Positions 9,662-21,011 are shown, counted from the first letter of the stretch. The stretch is DNA of 64,000 bases from Geodermatophilus pulveris (GCF_900188375.1 NZ_FZOO01000001.1:186001-250000), one strand, 5' to 3'. The notes: generated by a model from the sequence alone, not told the origin. Program-made: numbers and translations.

Positions 9662-11115
9662 GGGGTCTCTACACCGCCGGGCAGGTGCGGGCCGCCGAGG
9701 AGCCGCTGCTCGCCGCCACCCCCGAGGGCACGCTCATGCAGCGCGCCGCCACCGGCCTGGCCACGGTCTGCCTGCGGCTGCTCGGCCGCGCGCACGGCAC
9801 GCGGGTCACCGCCCTGGTCGGCGCCGGCAACAACGGCGGCGACGCGCTGTTCGCCGGCGCGCACCTGGCCCGCCGCGGCGCCCGGGTGACCGCCGTCCTG
9901 CTCGACCCGGAGCGGGTGCACCCCGCCGGGCTGGCCGCGCTGCGGGCCGCCGGCGGGCGGGTCACCGGCCCCGGCGGCCCCACCGGCCTGGAGCGCGCCG
10001 ACCTCGTCCTCGACGGGATCGTCGGCATCGGCGGCCGCGGGGGCCTGCGGGCACCGGCCGCCGCCCTGGTCGAGCGGGCCGCCACCGGGCCCGGGCTGAT
10101 GGTCGCCGTCGACGTCCCCAGCGGGGTGGACGCGACCACCGGGGCGGTCCCCGGGGCGGCGTTCCCCGCCCAGCACACGGTCACCTTCGGCGCGGTCACG
10201 ACCGGCCTGGTCGTCGGCGCGGGCCGGGGGTGTGCCGGCGAGGTGCACCTGGTCGACATCGGGCTGGACCTGCCGGCCCCGGACGCCTGGCAGCTGACCG
10301 ACGCCGACGTCGCCGCCCGCATCCGGCTGCCGCACACCGGTGACGACAAGTACACGCAGGGCGTGGTCGGCGTCGTCGCCGGCTCGGCCACCTACCCCGG
10401 CGCCGCCGTCCTGTGCACCGGCGCGGCGCTGCGCACCCGGCCGGGCCTGGTCCGCTACGCCGGGACGGCGGCCACCGGCGTGCGGGCCGCCTGGCCCGAG
10501 GTGATCGTCACCGAGGGCCGGCCGGCCGACGCCGGGCGGGTCCAGGCCTGGGCCGTCGGACCCGGCATCGGCACGGACGACGACGCCCGCGCCGTGCTGG
10601 CCGAGGTGCTCGCCACCGACCTGCCGGTGCTGCTGGACGCCGACGCGCTGACCCTGGCCGCGCGGGAGCCGGAGCTGGTCCGCGGCCGGTCGGCGCCCAC
10701 CGTCCTCACCCCGCACGACCGGGAGTACGCCCGCTTCGGCGAGGAGGTCGGCGACGACCGGGTCGGCGCGGCCCGCCGGCTGGCCGCCGACCTGGGGGCC
10801 GTCGTGCTGCTCAAGGGCGACGCGACCGTCGTCGCCGCGCCCGGGGGCACCGCCCACGTCAACGGCACCGGCACCCCGTGGATGGCCACCGCCGGCACCG
10901 GCGACGTGCTGTCCGGCATCCTCGGCGCGCTGCTGGCCACCGGGCTGCCCGCCGACGAGGCGGCCGCGGTCGCCGCCCACGTGCACGGCCGGGCCGGGCA
11001 GCTGGCCGCCGAGGAGGGGCCGCTGGTGGCCGGCGACCTGATGCGGCGGCTGCCGGCCGCCCTGCACCGGCTGCGTCGGGCGCCGGCCGGGCGGCTGGGA
11101 GACTCGGGGGCGTGA
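9658..11115 (+). CDS. nnr: Bifunctional NAD(P)H-hydrate repair enzyme (epimerase and dehydratase)
   Basis: Nnr repairs hydrated NAD(P)H: the N-terminal YjeF_N domain (about 1-210) epimerises NAD(P)HX and the C-terminal ribokinase-like domain (about 225-475) dehydrates it using ADP or ATP. Visible are [13 protein letters not shown] and [11 protein letters not shown] in the first half, and [20 protein letters not shown] and the catalytic [15 protein letters not shown] in the second. The length of 485 fits the fused form. The GTG at 9658 overlaps acpS, and the stop overlaps alr by 4 bases, so the three are translationally coupled. Confidence 0.95.
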   Translation: MRGLYTAGQVRAAEEPLLAATPEGTLMQRAATGLATVCLRLLGRAHGTRVTALVGAGNNGGDALFAGAHLARRGARVTAVLLDPERVHPAGLAALRAAGGRVTGPGGPTGLERADLVLDGIVGIGGRGGLRAPAAALVERAATGPGLMVAVDVPSGVDATTGAVPGAAFPAQHTVTFGAVTTGLVVGAGRGCAGEVHLVDIGLDLPAPDAWQLTDADVAARIRLPHTGDDKYTQGVVGVVAGSATYPGAAVLCTGAALRTRPGLVRYAGTAATGVRAAWPEVIVTEGRPADAGRVQAWAVGPGIGTDDDARAVLAEVLATDLPVLLDADALTLAAREPELVRGRSAPTVLTPHDREYARFGEEVGDDRVGAARRLAADLGAVVLLKGDATVVAAPGGTAHVNGTGTPWMATAGTGDVLSGILGALLATGLPADEAAAVAAHVHGRAGQLAAEEGPLVAGDLMRRLPAALHRLRRAPAGRLGDSGA

Positions 11116-12248
11116 CGAACGGACCCCGCGCGGAGGTGGTCGTCGACCTCGACGCCATCGCCGCCAACACCGCCGCCCTGCGCACGCGCGTCGGCCGACC
11201 GCTCATGGCGGTGGTGAAGGCCGACGGGTACGGCCACGGCCTGGTCCCCGCCGCGCGCGCCGCGCTGGCCGGGGGGGCCGACGCGCTCGGGGTGGCGGTG
11301 CTGGAGGAGGCCCTGGCACTGCGCGCGGCCGGCGTCACCGCCCCGGTGCTGGCCTGGCTGCACGCCCCCGGCACCGACTACGCCGCCGCGCTGGCCGCGG
11401 ACGTCGAGGTGTCGGTCAACGCCGGCTGGGCGCTGGCCGAGGTCGTCGAGGCCGCCCGCGCGACCGGCCGCACCGCGCGCGTGCACCTGTGCGCCGACTC
11501 CGGCCTGTCCCGCGAGGGCGCCCCAGCGGCGGACTGGCCGGACCTGGTCGCCGCCGCGGCGCGGGCACAGGCCGACGGCGGGGTGGACGTCGTGGGGCTG
11601 TGGAGCCACCTGGCCTACGCCGACGCCCCGACCCACCCGACGATCGGCGCGCAGGTGCGGGCCTTCGAGGAGGCCGTGGCGCTCGCGCGGGCGGCCGGGC
11701 TGACCGGGGCGCGCCGGCACCTGGCCAACTCCGCGGCGACCATCGCGCTGCCGGACACCTGGTACGACGTGGTCCGCCCGGGGATCGCCGTCTACGGGCT
11801 GGACCCCCTCGGCGGGGACCCCGCCGACCACGGGCTGCGCCCGGCGATGACCGTGCGGGCCACCGCCGCGCTGACCAAGCGGGTGCCCGCGGGAGCCGGC
11901 GTCTCCTACGGCCACACCTACAGCCCGCGCACCGGGACCACGCTGCTCCTCGTGCCGGTCGGCTACGCCGACGGCGTGCCGCGCGCCGCCGGGAACCGGG
12001 CCCCGGTGCTGGCCGCCGGGGCGCGGCGCACCATCGCCGGGCGGGTGTGCATGGACCAGTTCGTGCTCGACGTCGGGGACGCCGACGTGCGCGCCGGCGA
12101 CGAGGTCGTGCTCTGGGGGCCCGGTGACCGCGGCGAGCCGACCGCGCAGGACTGGGCCGACGCGGTCGACACCATCCACTACGAGCTGGTCACCCGCGTC
12201 GGAGGCCGGTTCGCCCGCCGGTACGTCGGTTCGGCGGGGGCCGTCTGA
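11112..12248 (+). CDS. alr: Alanine racemase
   Basis: This PLP enzyme makes D-alanine for peptidoglycan. In 378 residues it has the PLP-binding motif VVKADGYGHG with Lys36, the phosphate-binding strands of the TIM barrel, and the C-terminal beta domain with the catalytic-Tyr motif GVSYGHTY and CMDQFVLDVG. The GTG at 11112 overlaps nnr by 4 bases; an alternative frame-extended start far upstream is a shadow. The stop overlaps the next gene's ATG by 1 base. Confidence 0.97.
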   Translation: MTNGPRAEVVVDLDAIAANTAALRTRVGRPLMAVVKADGYGHGLVPAARAALAGGADALGVAVLEEALALRAAGVTAPVLAWLHAPGTDYAAALAADVEVSVNAGWALAEVVEAARATGRTARVHLCADSGLSREGAPAADWPDLVAAAARAQADGGVDVVGLWSHLAYADAPTHPTIGAQVRAFEEAVALARAAGLTGARRHLANSAATIALPDTWYDVVRPGIAVYGLDPLGGDPADHGLRPAMTVRATAALTKRVPAGAGVSYGHTYSPRTGTTLLLVPVGYADGVPRAAGNRAPVLAAGARRTIAGRVCMDQFVLDVGDADVRAGDEVVLWGPGDRGEPTAQDWADAVDTIHYELVTRVGGRFARRYVGSAGAV

Positions 12249-13426
12249 TGGCCGCCCCCAAGCGCCTGCCGCACCACCGCGCGGGTGTCCTCGGCGCCGC
12301 CCTCGGCCTGGCCGCCGCCGGCACCGCCGTCGGCATCGCGGTCAGCCGGGCCGCGGCGCGCCGGGTGGGCGCCGAGCGGGTGGGCTCCGCGGCCGGGCTG
12401 CCGCCGGGGGCCTCGGACGCCGAGCTGCGCGAGGACGACCCGCTCGGCCCGCGGTCGCGGCGGGCCGACCGGACGGCGCTGGTCGCCGCGGACGACGGCG
12501 TGCTGCTGGCCGTCGAGGAGGTCGGCCCGCCCGACGCCCCGCTGACCGTCGTCTTCTGCCACGGCTACTCGCTGTCGATGGCCTCCTGGACCTTCCAGCG
12601 GCGCGCGCTGGGCGCCGCCCTGGCCACCGCCAACGGCGCCCGCCCGACGGCGCGGCTGGTGTTCTACGACCAGCGCGGCCACGGCGGCTCCGGCCGCGGC
12701 CCGGCCGAGCACTCCACGATGCGCCAGCTGGGCCGCGACCTGGACGCGGTGCTGCGGGCCCGGGCGCCGTCCGGGCCGGTGGTGCTGGTCGGGCACTCCA
12801 TGGGCGGCATGACGGTCATGGCGCTGGCCGCGCAGCGCCCGGAGCTGTTCGGCGCCCGGATCGTGGGAGCGGCGCTGCTGAGCACCTCGAGCGGCAACCT
12901 CGCCGACATCGACCTCGGCCTGCCGCAGGTGCTCACCCGGCTGCGGGGGGCGGTGGTGCCGATCGCGGCGTTCGCCATGCGCCGCCGTCCGGGCCTGGCC
13001 GAGCGCACCCGCCGGCTGGCCGCCGACCTCGTCTCGCAGGTCACCTGGTCGCTGTCGTTCGCCTCCCGGGACGTGGACCCGGCGCTCGGCCGCTACGTCG
13101 ACTCGATGATCGCCGGCACGCCGGTCGACGTGATCGCGGAGTTCTACCCGGCGCTCGCCGGCCTGGACGAGAGCGCGTCCCTGGAGCCGCTGGGCCGGGT
13201 GCCGGTGCTGGTCCTCACCGGGGACGCCGACACGCTGATCCCCCCGGGGCACAGCGAGGCGATCGTCGAGCTGCTCGGCGGGGCCGAGCGGCCGGGGGTC
13301 GAGCACGTCGTGGTCCCCGGGGCCGGGCACATGGTGCTGCTGGAGAAGCACGACGAGGTGACGGCCGCGCTGTCGGCGCTGCTGCGCCGGGTGGTCGCCG
13401 ACCTGCCCACCGCGGTGGAGCCGTGA
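12248..13426 (+). CDS. Alpha/beta hydrolase with N-terminal membrane anchor or signal
   Basis: The protein has 392 residues. Residues about 14-35 form a hydrophobic Ala/Gly-rich segment after a basic start (PKRLPHHR), fitting a signal anchor. The hydrolase core has FCHGYSLSMASW (oxyanion region), the nucleophile elbow GHSMGGM, TGDADTLIPP (acid) and GAGHMVLLEKH (His). The substrate is unknown. The 1-base overlap with alr and 4-base overlap with the uracil-DNA glycosylase gene place it in one operon. A hydrolase in this position is common in actinobacteria, but its role in the cell-wall/tRNA cluster is not established. Confidence 0.85.
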   Translation: MAAPKRLPHHRAGVLGAALGLAAAGTAVGIAVSRAAARRVGAERVGSAAGLPPGASDAELREDDPLGPRSRRADRTALVAADDGVLLAVEEVGPPDAPLTVVFCHGYSLSMASWTFQRRALGAALATANGARPTARLVFYDQRGHGGSGRGPAEHSTMRQLGRDLDAVLRARAPSGPVVLVGHSMGGMTVMALAAQRPELFGARIVGAALLSTSSGNLADIDLGLPQVLTRLRGAVVPIAAFAMRRRPGLAERTRRLAADLVSQVTWSLSFASRDVDPALGRYVDSMIAGTPVDVIAEFYPALAGLDESASLEPLGRVPVLVLTGDADTLIPPGHSEAIVELLGGAERPGVEHVVVPGAGHMVLLEKHDEVTAALSALLRRVVADLPTAVEP

Positions 13427-14046
13427 CCCGGCCGCCCCGGCCGGACGCCGCCGCCGACGGGGTCGCCGGCGTCGCGGCCGCCGCGCCGGACTGGGACGCC
13501 CTGGCCGCGGCCGCCCGCCCGTGCGTGGCCTGCCCCGAGCTGGCCGCCACCCGGCAGCAGGTGGTGGTGGGCGAGGCCCCGGCCGGCCACCGCCCCCGGT
13601 TCGCCCTCGTCGGCGAGGCGCCCGGGGCGACCGAGGACCAGACCGGCCGGCCGTTCGTGGGGAGGTCCGGCCAGCTGCTCGACCAGCTGCTCGCCGAGGC
13701 CGGGCTCGACCGGGCGCAGGCCGCCGTCCTCAACGTGGTCAAGTGCCGGCCCCCGGGCAACCGGACGCCGAGGGCCCCGGAGGTGGCCCGCTGCAGCGGC
13801 TGGCTGCGCCGCCAGCTGGAGCTGCTGGACCCGCCGGTCGTGGTCGCCCTCGGGCTGTCCGCGGCGAAGTGGTTCCTCGGCCCGCGCACGGTGCTGGCGA
13901 CCGCCCGCGGCCGGGCGCACGACGTCGACGGCCGCGCCGTGTGGGCCACCTACCACCCGTCGGCGGCGATCCGGTTCGGCCCGGCCGGGGCCCCGCGCGC
14001 CGGGCTGCTGGCCGATCTCACCGCGGTCGCGGCCGCCCTCCCGTGA
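13423..14046 (+). CDS. Uracil-DNA glycosylase, family 4 (iron-sulfur type)
   Basis: The enzyme removes uracil from DNA, relevant in a very GC-rich genome prone to cytosine deamination. The 207-residue protein shows GEAPGATEDQTGRPFVG (motif A region), NVVKCRPPGNRTP, and YHPSAAIRF near the end (motif B). Four cysteines suit a 4Fe-4S cluster: the pair in CVACPEL, one in VKCRPP and one in ARCSGW. It lacks the KRRIH insert of UdgX, so family 4 is preferred. GTG overlaps upstream and downstream are 4 bases each. Confidence 0.88.
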   Translation: MTRPPRPDAAADGVAGVAAAAPDWDALAAAARPCVACPELAATRQQVVVGEAPAGHRPRFALVGEAPGATEDQTGRPFVGRSGQLLDQLLAEAGLDRAQAAVLNVVKCRPPGNRTPRAPEVARCSGWLRRQLELLDPPVVVALGLSAAKWFLGPRTVLATARGRAHDVDGRAVWATYHPSAAIRFGPAGAPRAGLLADLTAVAAALP

Positions 14047-14492
14047 GGCGGGAGCACCTGCTGCCCACCCCGGCCGACACCCGGGCGCTGGGCGCCGTGC
14101 TGGCCGGGCTGGTGCGCGCCGGCGACCTCGTCGTGCTGGTCGGCCCGCTGGGCGCCGGCAAGACCGCGCTGACCCAGGGCCTCGGGGAGGCGCTGGGGGT
14201 GCGCGAGCCGGTCACCTCGCCGACGTTCGTCATCGCCCGCGTGCACCGCGGCGGCCGGGTGCCGCTGGTGCACGTCGACGCCTACCGGCTGGGCGGGGTC
14301 GCCGACGTCGACGACCTGGACCTCGACGTGACGGTCGCCGACTCCGTCACCGTCGTCGAGTGGGGCCAGGGGCTGGTGGAGCAGCTGGCCGACGAGCACC
14401 TGGAGGTGCGGCTGGACCGGCGCGAGGACGACGTCCGCACCGCGGTGCTGGTGCCGCACGGCGCCGGCTGGGCGTCCCGGCTGGACGGGTGA
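14043..14492 (+). CDS. tsaE: tRNA threonylcarbamoyladenosine biosynthesis ATPase TsaE
   Basis: TsaE is the P-loop ATPase that works with TsaB and TsaD to make t6A at position 37 of ANN-decoding tRNAs. In 149 residues it has Walker A GPLGAGKTAL, the SPTFVIAR switch and VHVDAYRL, and VVEWGQGL. The GTG at 14043 overlaps the preceding gene by 4 bases. It ends the acpS-to-tsaE run; an antisense hydrolase starts 8 bases beyond, splitting it from tsaB-rimI-tsaD. Confidence 0.95.
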   Translation: MRREHLLPTPADTRALGAVLAGLVRAGDLVVLVGPLGAGKTALTQGLGEALGVREPVTSPTFVIARVHRGGRVPLVHVDAYRLGGVADVDDLDLDVTVADSVTVVEWGQGLVEQLADEHLEVRLDRREDDVRTAVLVPHGAGWASRLDG

Positions 14493-14500
14493 GCGGCCGC

Positions 14501-15187
14501 TCAGCCGGCCCGGTCGAGGACCGGCCGCAGCAGCGCGGCCAGCTCGGCCGGGTGGGACAGGAACGGCGAGTGCCCGGCCGGCAGGCGCAGCACGTCCCCG
14601 GCCCGCGAGGACATCGCCTCCTGGGCGGGCACCGGGATGGCCTGGTCCTGCTCGCAGACGACGTAGGTGCTCGGCACCGCCCGCCAGGCGGCGTCGGTGA
14701 GCGGCTGCTCCAGGGAGGCCCGCGACTGCAGGCCCAGCCGGGACACCGCGTCGCGGGTCAGCTCGGGGGAGACGCCGTTGTAGAAGACCTGTTCCGGCGT
14801 GGCGGCCCGGACCGCGGTGCCCTGGACGTCCTCCCACCACGGCGGCTCCTGCCCGCCCACGGCGCCCAGCAGCGAGTCACCGGCGTCGAGCTGGAAGGCG
14901 CAGAGGTACACCAGGTGCGCGACGCCGCTGCCGGCGGTGACCGCCTCGGTGACCACCGCCCCGCCGTAGGAGTGGCCGAGGACGACGACCGGCCCGTCGA
15001 GCCCGTCGAGCGCGGCGCGCACCGTCGCCGCGTCGGCCGCCAGGTCACCGAGGGCCGCCGGGTCGTCCCCCACGCTCGGCAGGTCGACGGTGCGCACGTC
15101 GACGTCGCCGCCGAGCGCGTCCCGGAGGGGGCCCCAGCACCAGGACCCGTGCCAGGCGCCGTGGACGAGGAGCAGGGTGGCGGTCAT
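14501..15187 (-). CDS. Alpha/beta fold hydrolase (EstC/salicylate-esterase-like)
   Basis: A compact 228-residue hydrolase: LLLVHGAWHGSWCW forms the oxyanion loop, GHSYGGAV the nucleophile elbow, and a C-terminal AGHSPFLSHP supplies the His. This motif set is typical of small esterase-like hydrolases of the methylesterase type; the substrate is unknown. The ATG at 15187 is chosen because GGAGGAG lies just upstream and the family begins with this motif; an upstream frame extension to 15289 looks non-coding. It lies antisense between tsaE and tsaB. Confidence 0.85.
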   Translation of the reverse strand: MTATLLLVHGAWHGSWCWGPLRDALGGDVDVRTVDLPSVGDDPAALGDLAADAATVRAALDGLDGPVVVLGHSYGGAVVTEAVTAGSGVAHLVYLCAFQLDAGDSLLGAVGGQEPPWWEDVQGTAVRAATPEQVFYNGVSPELTRDAVSRLGLQSRASLEQPLTDAAWRAVPSTYVVCEQDQAIPVPAQEAMSSRAGDVLRLPAGHSPFLSHPAELAALLRPVLDRAG

Positions 15188-15277
15188 GCGTCTCCTCCGC
15201 TTCGAGGGGTCGGTCCGGTGAGCATGCCCGACCGGCCGCCCCGGAGACGGTCGTCGAGCCCGGCCCGCGCTGGGCAC

Positions 15278-15283
15278 TACCCT
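15278..15283 (+). promoter_or_regulatory. -10 hexamer TACCCT for leaderless tsaB
   Basis: TACCCT ends 8 bases before the GTG of tsaB, with no ribosome binding site. It gives tsaB-rimI-tsaD its own promoter, needed because an antisense gene separates them from tsaE. Confidence 0.6.
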
Positions 15284-15291
15284 GGTCACCC

Positions 15292-15927
15292 GTGCTCGTC
15301 CTCGCCCTCGACACCGCCACGCCGACCCTGGTCGCCGGCCTGGCGCGGTGGTCGCCGGGCGGCGCGGAGGTGCTCGCCGAGCGCGCGCTGCCCTCGGGCA
15401 CCCGGCACGCGGAGCTGCTGACCGGCGCGGTCACCGAGGTGCTGCGGGACGCCGGGGTGGGGCTGTCCGCCGTCGCCGCCGTCGTCACCGGCCTGGGCCC
15501 CGGCCCGTTCACCGGGCTGCGGGTGGGGGTGGTCACCGCCGCGGCGCTGGCCGACGCCCGCGGGCTGCCCGCGGTCGGCGTGTGCTCCCTCGACGCGGTG
15601 GGTTCCGGCGCCCGCACGGTGGTCACCGACGCCCGCCGCAGGGAGGTCTACTGGGCCGCCTACGGCCCCGACGGCGCGCGGTCCGCCGGGCCGGGGGTGG
15701 CGCGCCCGGAGGAGCTGGCGCCGGCCGGCCCGGTGGTGGGCGACGCCCGGTTCGCCGAGCGGCTCGGCGTCGAGGTGACCCCGGCGGAGGTGACGACGGC
15801 GGGACTGCTGCGGGCCGCGGCGCCCCAGCTGGCCGACCCGTCGTCGGCCGGGCCGCTGGTGCCGCTGTACCTGCGCCGCCCGGACGCCGTCCCGCCGGCG
15901 TCCTTCAAGCCGGTGACCACCGCGTGA
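15292..15927 (+). CDS. tsaB: tRNA threonylcarbamoyladenosine biosynthesis protein TsaB
   Basis: TsaB is the catalytically inactive paralogue that pairs with TsaD in t6A synthesis. The 211-residue protein opens with VLALDTATPTLVAGLA, then shows GPGPFTGLRVGVVTA and VTDARRREVYWA; it lacks the HxxxH metal site of TsaD, as expected. The GTG at 15292 follows a -10 by 8 bases. It overlaps rimI by 4 bases. Confidence 0.95.
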   Translation: MLVLALDTATPTLVAGLARWSPGGAEVLAERALPSGTRHAELLTGAVTEVLRDAGVGLSAVAAVVTGLGPGPFTGLRVGVVTAAALADARGLPAVGVCSLDAVGSGARTVVTDARRREVYWAAYGPDGARSAGPGVARPEELAPAGPVVGDARFAERLGVEVTPAEVTTAGLLRAAAPQLADPSSAGPLVPLYLRRPDAVPPASFKPVTTA

Positions 15928-16391
15928 CCGCCCGCCTGCGGCCCATGCGGCCGGCCGACCTGGACGCGGTGCTCGAGCTGGAGGACCAGCTGTTCGCCCC
16001 GGACACCTGGACCCGCGCCATGTACCGCGACGAGCTGGCCCGCACCGAGACCCGGCACTACCTGGTCGCCGTGGACACCGACGCGGGGGCCGGCGAGACC
16101 GTCGTCGGCTACGCCGGGCTGATCGCCTACGACGACGAGGCGCACGTGGCCACCATCGGCGTCGCCGCCGGCCGCCAGGGCGAGGGGATCGGCGCCACGC
16201 TGCTCGACGCGCTGCTCGCCGAGGCCGACCGGCGCAGCCCGGTGGTGCTGCTGGAGGTGCGCGCGGACAACGAGCTGGCCCAGGGGCTGTACCGGCGCCG
16301 CGGGTTCACCGAGGTCGGCCGGCGCCCGCGCTACTACCAGCCCAGCGGCGCGGACGCCGTGGTGATGCGGCGGGAGGTGCGGCGTGGCTGA
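15924..16391 (+). CDS. rimI: Ribosomal protein S18 alanine N-acetyltransferase RimI (GNAT)
   Basis: RimI acetylates N-termini, classically that of ribosomal protein S18. The 155-residue GNAT protein carries [12 protein letters not shown] at the start, the acetyl-CoA P-loop region [15 protein letters not shown], and [18 protein letters not shown], followed by [12 protein letters not shown]. Its place between tsaB and tsaD, as in mycobacteria, supports the name. The GTG at 15924 overlaps tsaB by 4 bases and the end overlaps tsaD by 8. Confidence 0.93.
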   Translation: MTARLRPMRPADLDAVLELEDQLFAPDTWTRAMYRDELARTETRHYLVAVDTDAGAGETVVGYAGLIAYDDEAHVATIGVAAGRQGEGIGATLLDALLAEADRRSPVVLLEVRADNELAQGLYRRRGFTEVGRRPRYYQPSGADAVVMRREVRRG

Positions 16392-17436
16392 CCGGGTGGG
16401 TGGGGGACCACTGGTGCTGGGGTTCGAGACCTCCTGCGACGAGACCGGCGTCGGCCTCGTGCGGGGCCGCACGCTGCTGTCCGACGCGCTGGCCACCTCG
16501 GTGGCCGAGCACGAGCGCTTCGGCGGGGTGGTGCCGGAGATCGCCTCGCGGGCGCACCTGGAGGCGATGGTGCCGACCGTGCACCGCGCGCTGGCCGAGG
16601 CCGGGGTGCGCGCCGCCGACGTCGACGCGGTCGCCGTGACCGCGGGGCCCGGGCTCACCGGCGCGCTGCTGGTGGGGCTGGCCGCGGCCAAGGCCTACGC
16701 GCTCGCCCTGGACGTGCCGCTGTACGGCGTCAACCACCTGGCCGCGCACGTCGCCGTCGACGAGCTGCAGCACGGCAGGCTGGCCGAGCCGTCGATGGCG
16801 CTGCTGGTCTCCGGCGGGCACAGCTCGCTGCTGCTGGTGCCCGACCTGGCCCGCGAGGTGCGGTCGCTGGGCCGCACCATCGACGACGCGGCGGGGGAGG
16901 CCTTCGACAAGGTCGCCCGCGTGCTCGGCCTGCCCTTCCCCGGCGGCCCGCCGATCGACCGGGCGGCGCGGGAGGGCGACCCGGCGGCGATCGAGTTCCC
17001 CCGCGGGCTCACCGGGCCCCGCGACGCCCCGTACGACTTCTCCTTCTCCGGCCTGAAGACCGCCGTCGCCCGCTGGGTGGAGGCCCGGCAGCGGGCGGGG
17101 GAGCCGGTGCCGGTGGCCGACGTCGCGGCGTCCTTCCAGGAGGCGGTGGCCGACGTGCTGACCCGCAAGGCGGTGCGGGCCTGCCGCGACGCCGGCGTCG
17201 ACCACCTGGTGCTGGGCGGCGGGGTGGCGGCCAACTCGCGGCTGCGCGCGCTGGCCGAGGAGCGCTGCGCCGCCGCCGGGATCGTGCTGCGGGTGCCCAG
17301 CCCGCGGCTGTGCACCGACAACGGGGCGATGGTGGCCGCGCTGGGCTCGCGGCTGGTCGAGGCGGGGGTGGCGCCGTCGGCCCCGGACGTCGGCGCCGAC
17401 AGCTCCCTGCCGATCGACGTCGTCGCCCTCAGCTGA
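16384..17436 (+). CDS. tsaD: tRNA N6-adenosine threonylcarbamoyltransferase TsaD
   Basis: TsaD transfers the threonylcarbamoyl group to A37 of tRNA. In 350 residues it has [28 protein letters not shown], the metal-binding [17 protein letters not shown], the ATP-binding GEAFDKVAR, and [12 protein letters not shown], ending with TDNGAMVA. The GTG at 16384 overlaps rimI by 8 bases, and the end overlaps the converging methyltransferase gene by 8 bases. With tsaE and tsaB it makes the bacterial t6A machinery; TsaC is not in this window. Confidence 0.97.
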   Translation: MADRVGGGPLVLGFETSCDETGVGLVRGRTLLSDALATSVAEHERFGGVVPEIASRAHLEAMVPTVHRALAEAGVRAADVDAVAVTAGPGLTGALLVGLAAAKAYALALDVPLYGVNHLAAHVAVDELQHGRLAEPSMALLVSGGHSSLLLVPDLAREVRSLGRTIDDAAGEAFDKVARVLGLPFPGGPPIDRAAREGDPAAIEFPRGLTGPRDAPYDFSFSGLKTAVARWVEARQRAGEPVPVADVAASFQEAVADVLTRKAVRACRDAGVDHLVLGGGVAANSRLRALAEERCAAAGIVLRVPSPRLCTDNGAMVAALGSRLVEAGVAPSAPDVGADSSLPIDVVALS

Positions 17437-18670
17437 CGTCGCACACCAGCGCGGTGGGGACGCCGGCCACCCGGGTGACGACGACGGTCGCCGTCCCCGC
17501 ACCCGGGCCGCGCAGCTGCCGGGCGAGGGTCTCCGGCTCGATCGCCGAGCCGCGCTTCTTGACCACCACCCGGCCGACGTCGCGCGCCCGCAGCAGCGCC
17601 CTGAGCTTCTTGAGGTTGAACGGCAGCACCTCGTCGACGCGGTACGACGACACCCACGGGGGGCCGGCGACGGTGTCGGAGGTCAGGTAGGCGATCGTCG
17701 GGTCGACCAGCGTGGCGCCGAGGTCGGCGGCGACCAGCGACACCAGCCCCGAGCGGATGACCGCCGGGTCCGGCTCGTGCAGCCAGCCGCGCACCGGTCC
17801 GGCCGGCGCGGGGCCCGGGTCGGCGCCGGCGGTCAGCTCGTGCGCGGCGCCGTCCCGGACGACGGTGGCCCGCCGCCACACCGCCGACACCCCGCGGCCC
17901 CAGAGCAGCGCCTCGACGATCGACCCGCCGGTGGACACCCACTCCGCCTCGACCCCGGCCGGCACCCGGGCGTGGTCCAGCCCCGGGGCCACCTTGACCA
18001 CCGCGCGCGGCACCCGGTCCAGCAGCGCGGCCACCGTCGGCCAGGGCGGCGACCAGCGGTCGGGGTCCAGTCGGCGCCGCCCGCCGGCCCGGCGCGCGGG
18101 ATCGAGGACGGCGGCGGCGCAGCCGGCCACCTCCCCGCCGCGGGCGGCGTCCACCAGGTCCACGACGTCGCCGGCGACCACCCACACGTCGTCGTCCACG
18201 CCGAGCGCCGCGGCGTTGGCGGCGGTCAGCTCCCGGGCCAGCGGGTCGCGGTCGACGGCCAGCACCCGCGCCCCGGCCCGGGCCAGCGCGACGGTGTCGG
18301 TGCCGGCCGCGCAGCCGAGGTCGGCGGCGGAGTCGGTGCCGTCGGCGAGCAGCCGGGCGGCCCGGCGGGCGGCCAGCGCGGGACGGCCGGCCTGCTCGAG
18401 GGTGTCGGCGGTGAGGAACAGGACGTCGGCGTCGGCACCGAACACCGGCCGGGCGCGGTCCCGCAGCCGGGCCAGCTCCCAGGCCGCGCCGGCCCGCCCG
18501 GCTCCGACCTCGGCGCGCAGCCGGGTGAGCCCGGTCAGCAGGTCGGTGCCCTCGGCCAGCAGCGCGGCCGCCCGGGCGAGGGCCGCCGTCCCCTCCGGGG
18601 TCCGCAGCCAGCGGACCTGGGCGATCGCGTCGGGGGGGACCTCACCGGGCACCCCGACAGCGTGGCGCAC
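17429..18670 (-). CDS. Class I SAM-dependent methyltransferase with THUMP-like C-terminal domain
   Basis: A protein of about 413 residues. The SAM-binding Rossmann region reads [17 protein letters not shown] then [10 protein letters not shown]; a catalytic-type LDPARR motif follows, as in RNA or small-molecule methyltransferases. The C-terminal part, with [11 protein letters not shown] and VVVKKRG, matches the THUMP-like domain of actinobacterial proteins of unknown target. I take the GTG at 18670; a GTG at 18652 is also possible, and a longer frame to 19057 runs antisense through groES and is spurious. It converges with tsaD and diverges from groES. Confidence 0.82.
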   Translation of the reverse strand: MRHAVGVPGEVPPDAIAQVRWLRTPEGTAALARAAALLAEGTDLLTGLTRLRAEVGAGRAGAAWELARLRDRARPVFGADADVLFLTADTLEQAGRPALAARRAARLLADGTDSAADLGCAAGTDTVALARAGARVLAVDRDPLARELTAANAAALGVDDDVWVVAGDVVDLVDAARGGEVAGCAAAVLDPARRAGGRRRLDPDRWSPPWPTVAALLDRVPRAVVKVAPGLDHARVPAGVEAEWVSTGGSIVEALLWGRGVSAVWRRATVVRDGAAHELTAGADPGPAPAGPVRGWLHEPDPAVIRSGLVSLVAADLGATLVDPTIAYLTSDTVAGPPWVSSYRVDEVLPFNLKKLRALLRARDVGRVVVKKRGSAIEPETLARQLRGPGAGTATVVVTRVAGVPTALVCDVS

Positions 18671-18698
18671 CGGCGGGGCCACGGGCTCGCGACCCCGG

Positions 18699-18728
18699 TT
18701 GAGTGGCTGGCACTCTCGTAGGTAGAGT
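18699..18728 (+). promoter_or_regulatory. groES promoter overlapping CIRCE
   Basis: TTGAGT (18699-18704) and TAGAGT (18723-18728) are separated by 18 bases, a sigma-70-like promoter. The -10 lies inside the CIRCE element, so HrcA binding would block polymerase. Confidence 0.6.
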
Positions 18729-18732
18729 GCCA
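18708..18732 (+). promoter_or_regulatory. CIRCE operator (HrcA binding site)
   Basis: TGGCACTC (18708-18715) and GAGTGCCA (18725-18732) form a perfect 8-bp inverted repeat with a 9-base spacer, the canonical CIRCE geometry. In actinobacteria HrcA represses groESL through this site in the absence of heat stress. hrcA itself is not in the window. Confidence 0.93.
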
Positions 18733-18842
18733 ACCGACACGGGCACCAGGCGTCTGACCCCCGCGACGGCAGACCCCCGGCACCGTGCCACAGCAGCAGC
18801 TCGACCCACCAGCCGTCCGACACCGAAGGGGGCGTCACCGAC

Positions 18843-19151
18843 GTGACGACCGCTACCAAGGTCAACATCAAGCCGCTGGAGGACCGTGTCGTGGTCCAGG
18901 CCAACGAGGCCGAGACCACCACCGCCTCCGGCCTGGTCATCCCGGACACCGCCAAGGAGAAGCCGCAGGAGGGCACGGTCGTGGCCGTGGGCCCCGGTCG
19001 CGTCGACGACAACGGCAACCGCGTCCCGCTCGACGTCTCCGTCGGCGACGTGGTCATCTACTCCAAGTACGGCGGCACCGAGGTCAAGTACGCCGGCGAG
19101 GAGTACCTCGTGCTCTCCGCCCGCGACCTGCTCGCCGTCGTGGAGAAGTAG
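18843..19151 (+). CDS. groES: Co-chaperonin GroES
   Basis: GroES caps the GroEL barrel during ATP-driven protein folding. The 102-residue protein has [10 protein letters not shown], the mobile-loop region with [19 protein letters not shown], and [14 protein letters not shown]. The GTG at 18843 gives the usual start. It is controlled by the CIRCE element about 110 bases upstream. groEL follows after 147 bases that hold a post-stop repeat element, which could attenuate or process the bicistronic mRNA. Confidence 0.97.
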   Translation: MTTATKVNIKPLEDRVVVQANEAETTTASGLVIPDTAKEKPQEGTVVAVGPGRVDDNGNRVPLDVSVGDVVIYSKYGGTEVKYAGEEYLVLSARDLLAVVEK

Positions 19152-19213
19152 CAGGACCTCGTCCTCCTCATCCCTCGCACGCCCGGGACGAGCCTCGGGA
19201 CGAGGCCGTTCCC
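19152..19213 (+). repeat. Post-stop structured repeat, copy B (between groES and groEL)
   Basis: It begins directly after the groES TAG with CAGGACCTCGTCC and closes with GGGACGAGGCCG; CCTCGTCC and GGACGAGG pair. The interior is more divergent than in other copies. The ending GAGGCCGTTCCC is shared with copy A. It lies within a presumed operon. Confidence 0.5.
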
Positions 19214-19286
19214 GCACGTCACCAGACCGCCCCGGCGACCCGAACTGACCGGGTCCCGGGGCGGTCGTCGTCCGTGCCACACCTGA

Positions 19287-20936
<1,650 letters not shown>

Positions 20937-20975
20937 GGGGGCCGAGCACCGATGACCAGCTGAGCTGGTCGTCGC

Positions 20976-21011
20976 GGGTCCTGGCTCACCGCCGGTGGTG
21001 AGCCAGGACCC
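20976..21011 (+). terminator. groEL terminator hairpin
   Basis: GGGTCCTGGCTCACC (20976-20990) pairs perfectly with 20997-21011 around a 6-base loop, 40 bases after the groEL stop. No T-run follows. Confidence 0.75.

Noticed and set aside
18671..19057. N-terminal extension of the methyltransferase frame across groES
   Set aside because: It runs antisense through CIRCE and groES and has no methyltransferase similarity.
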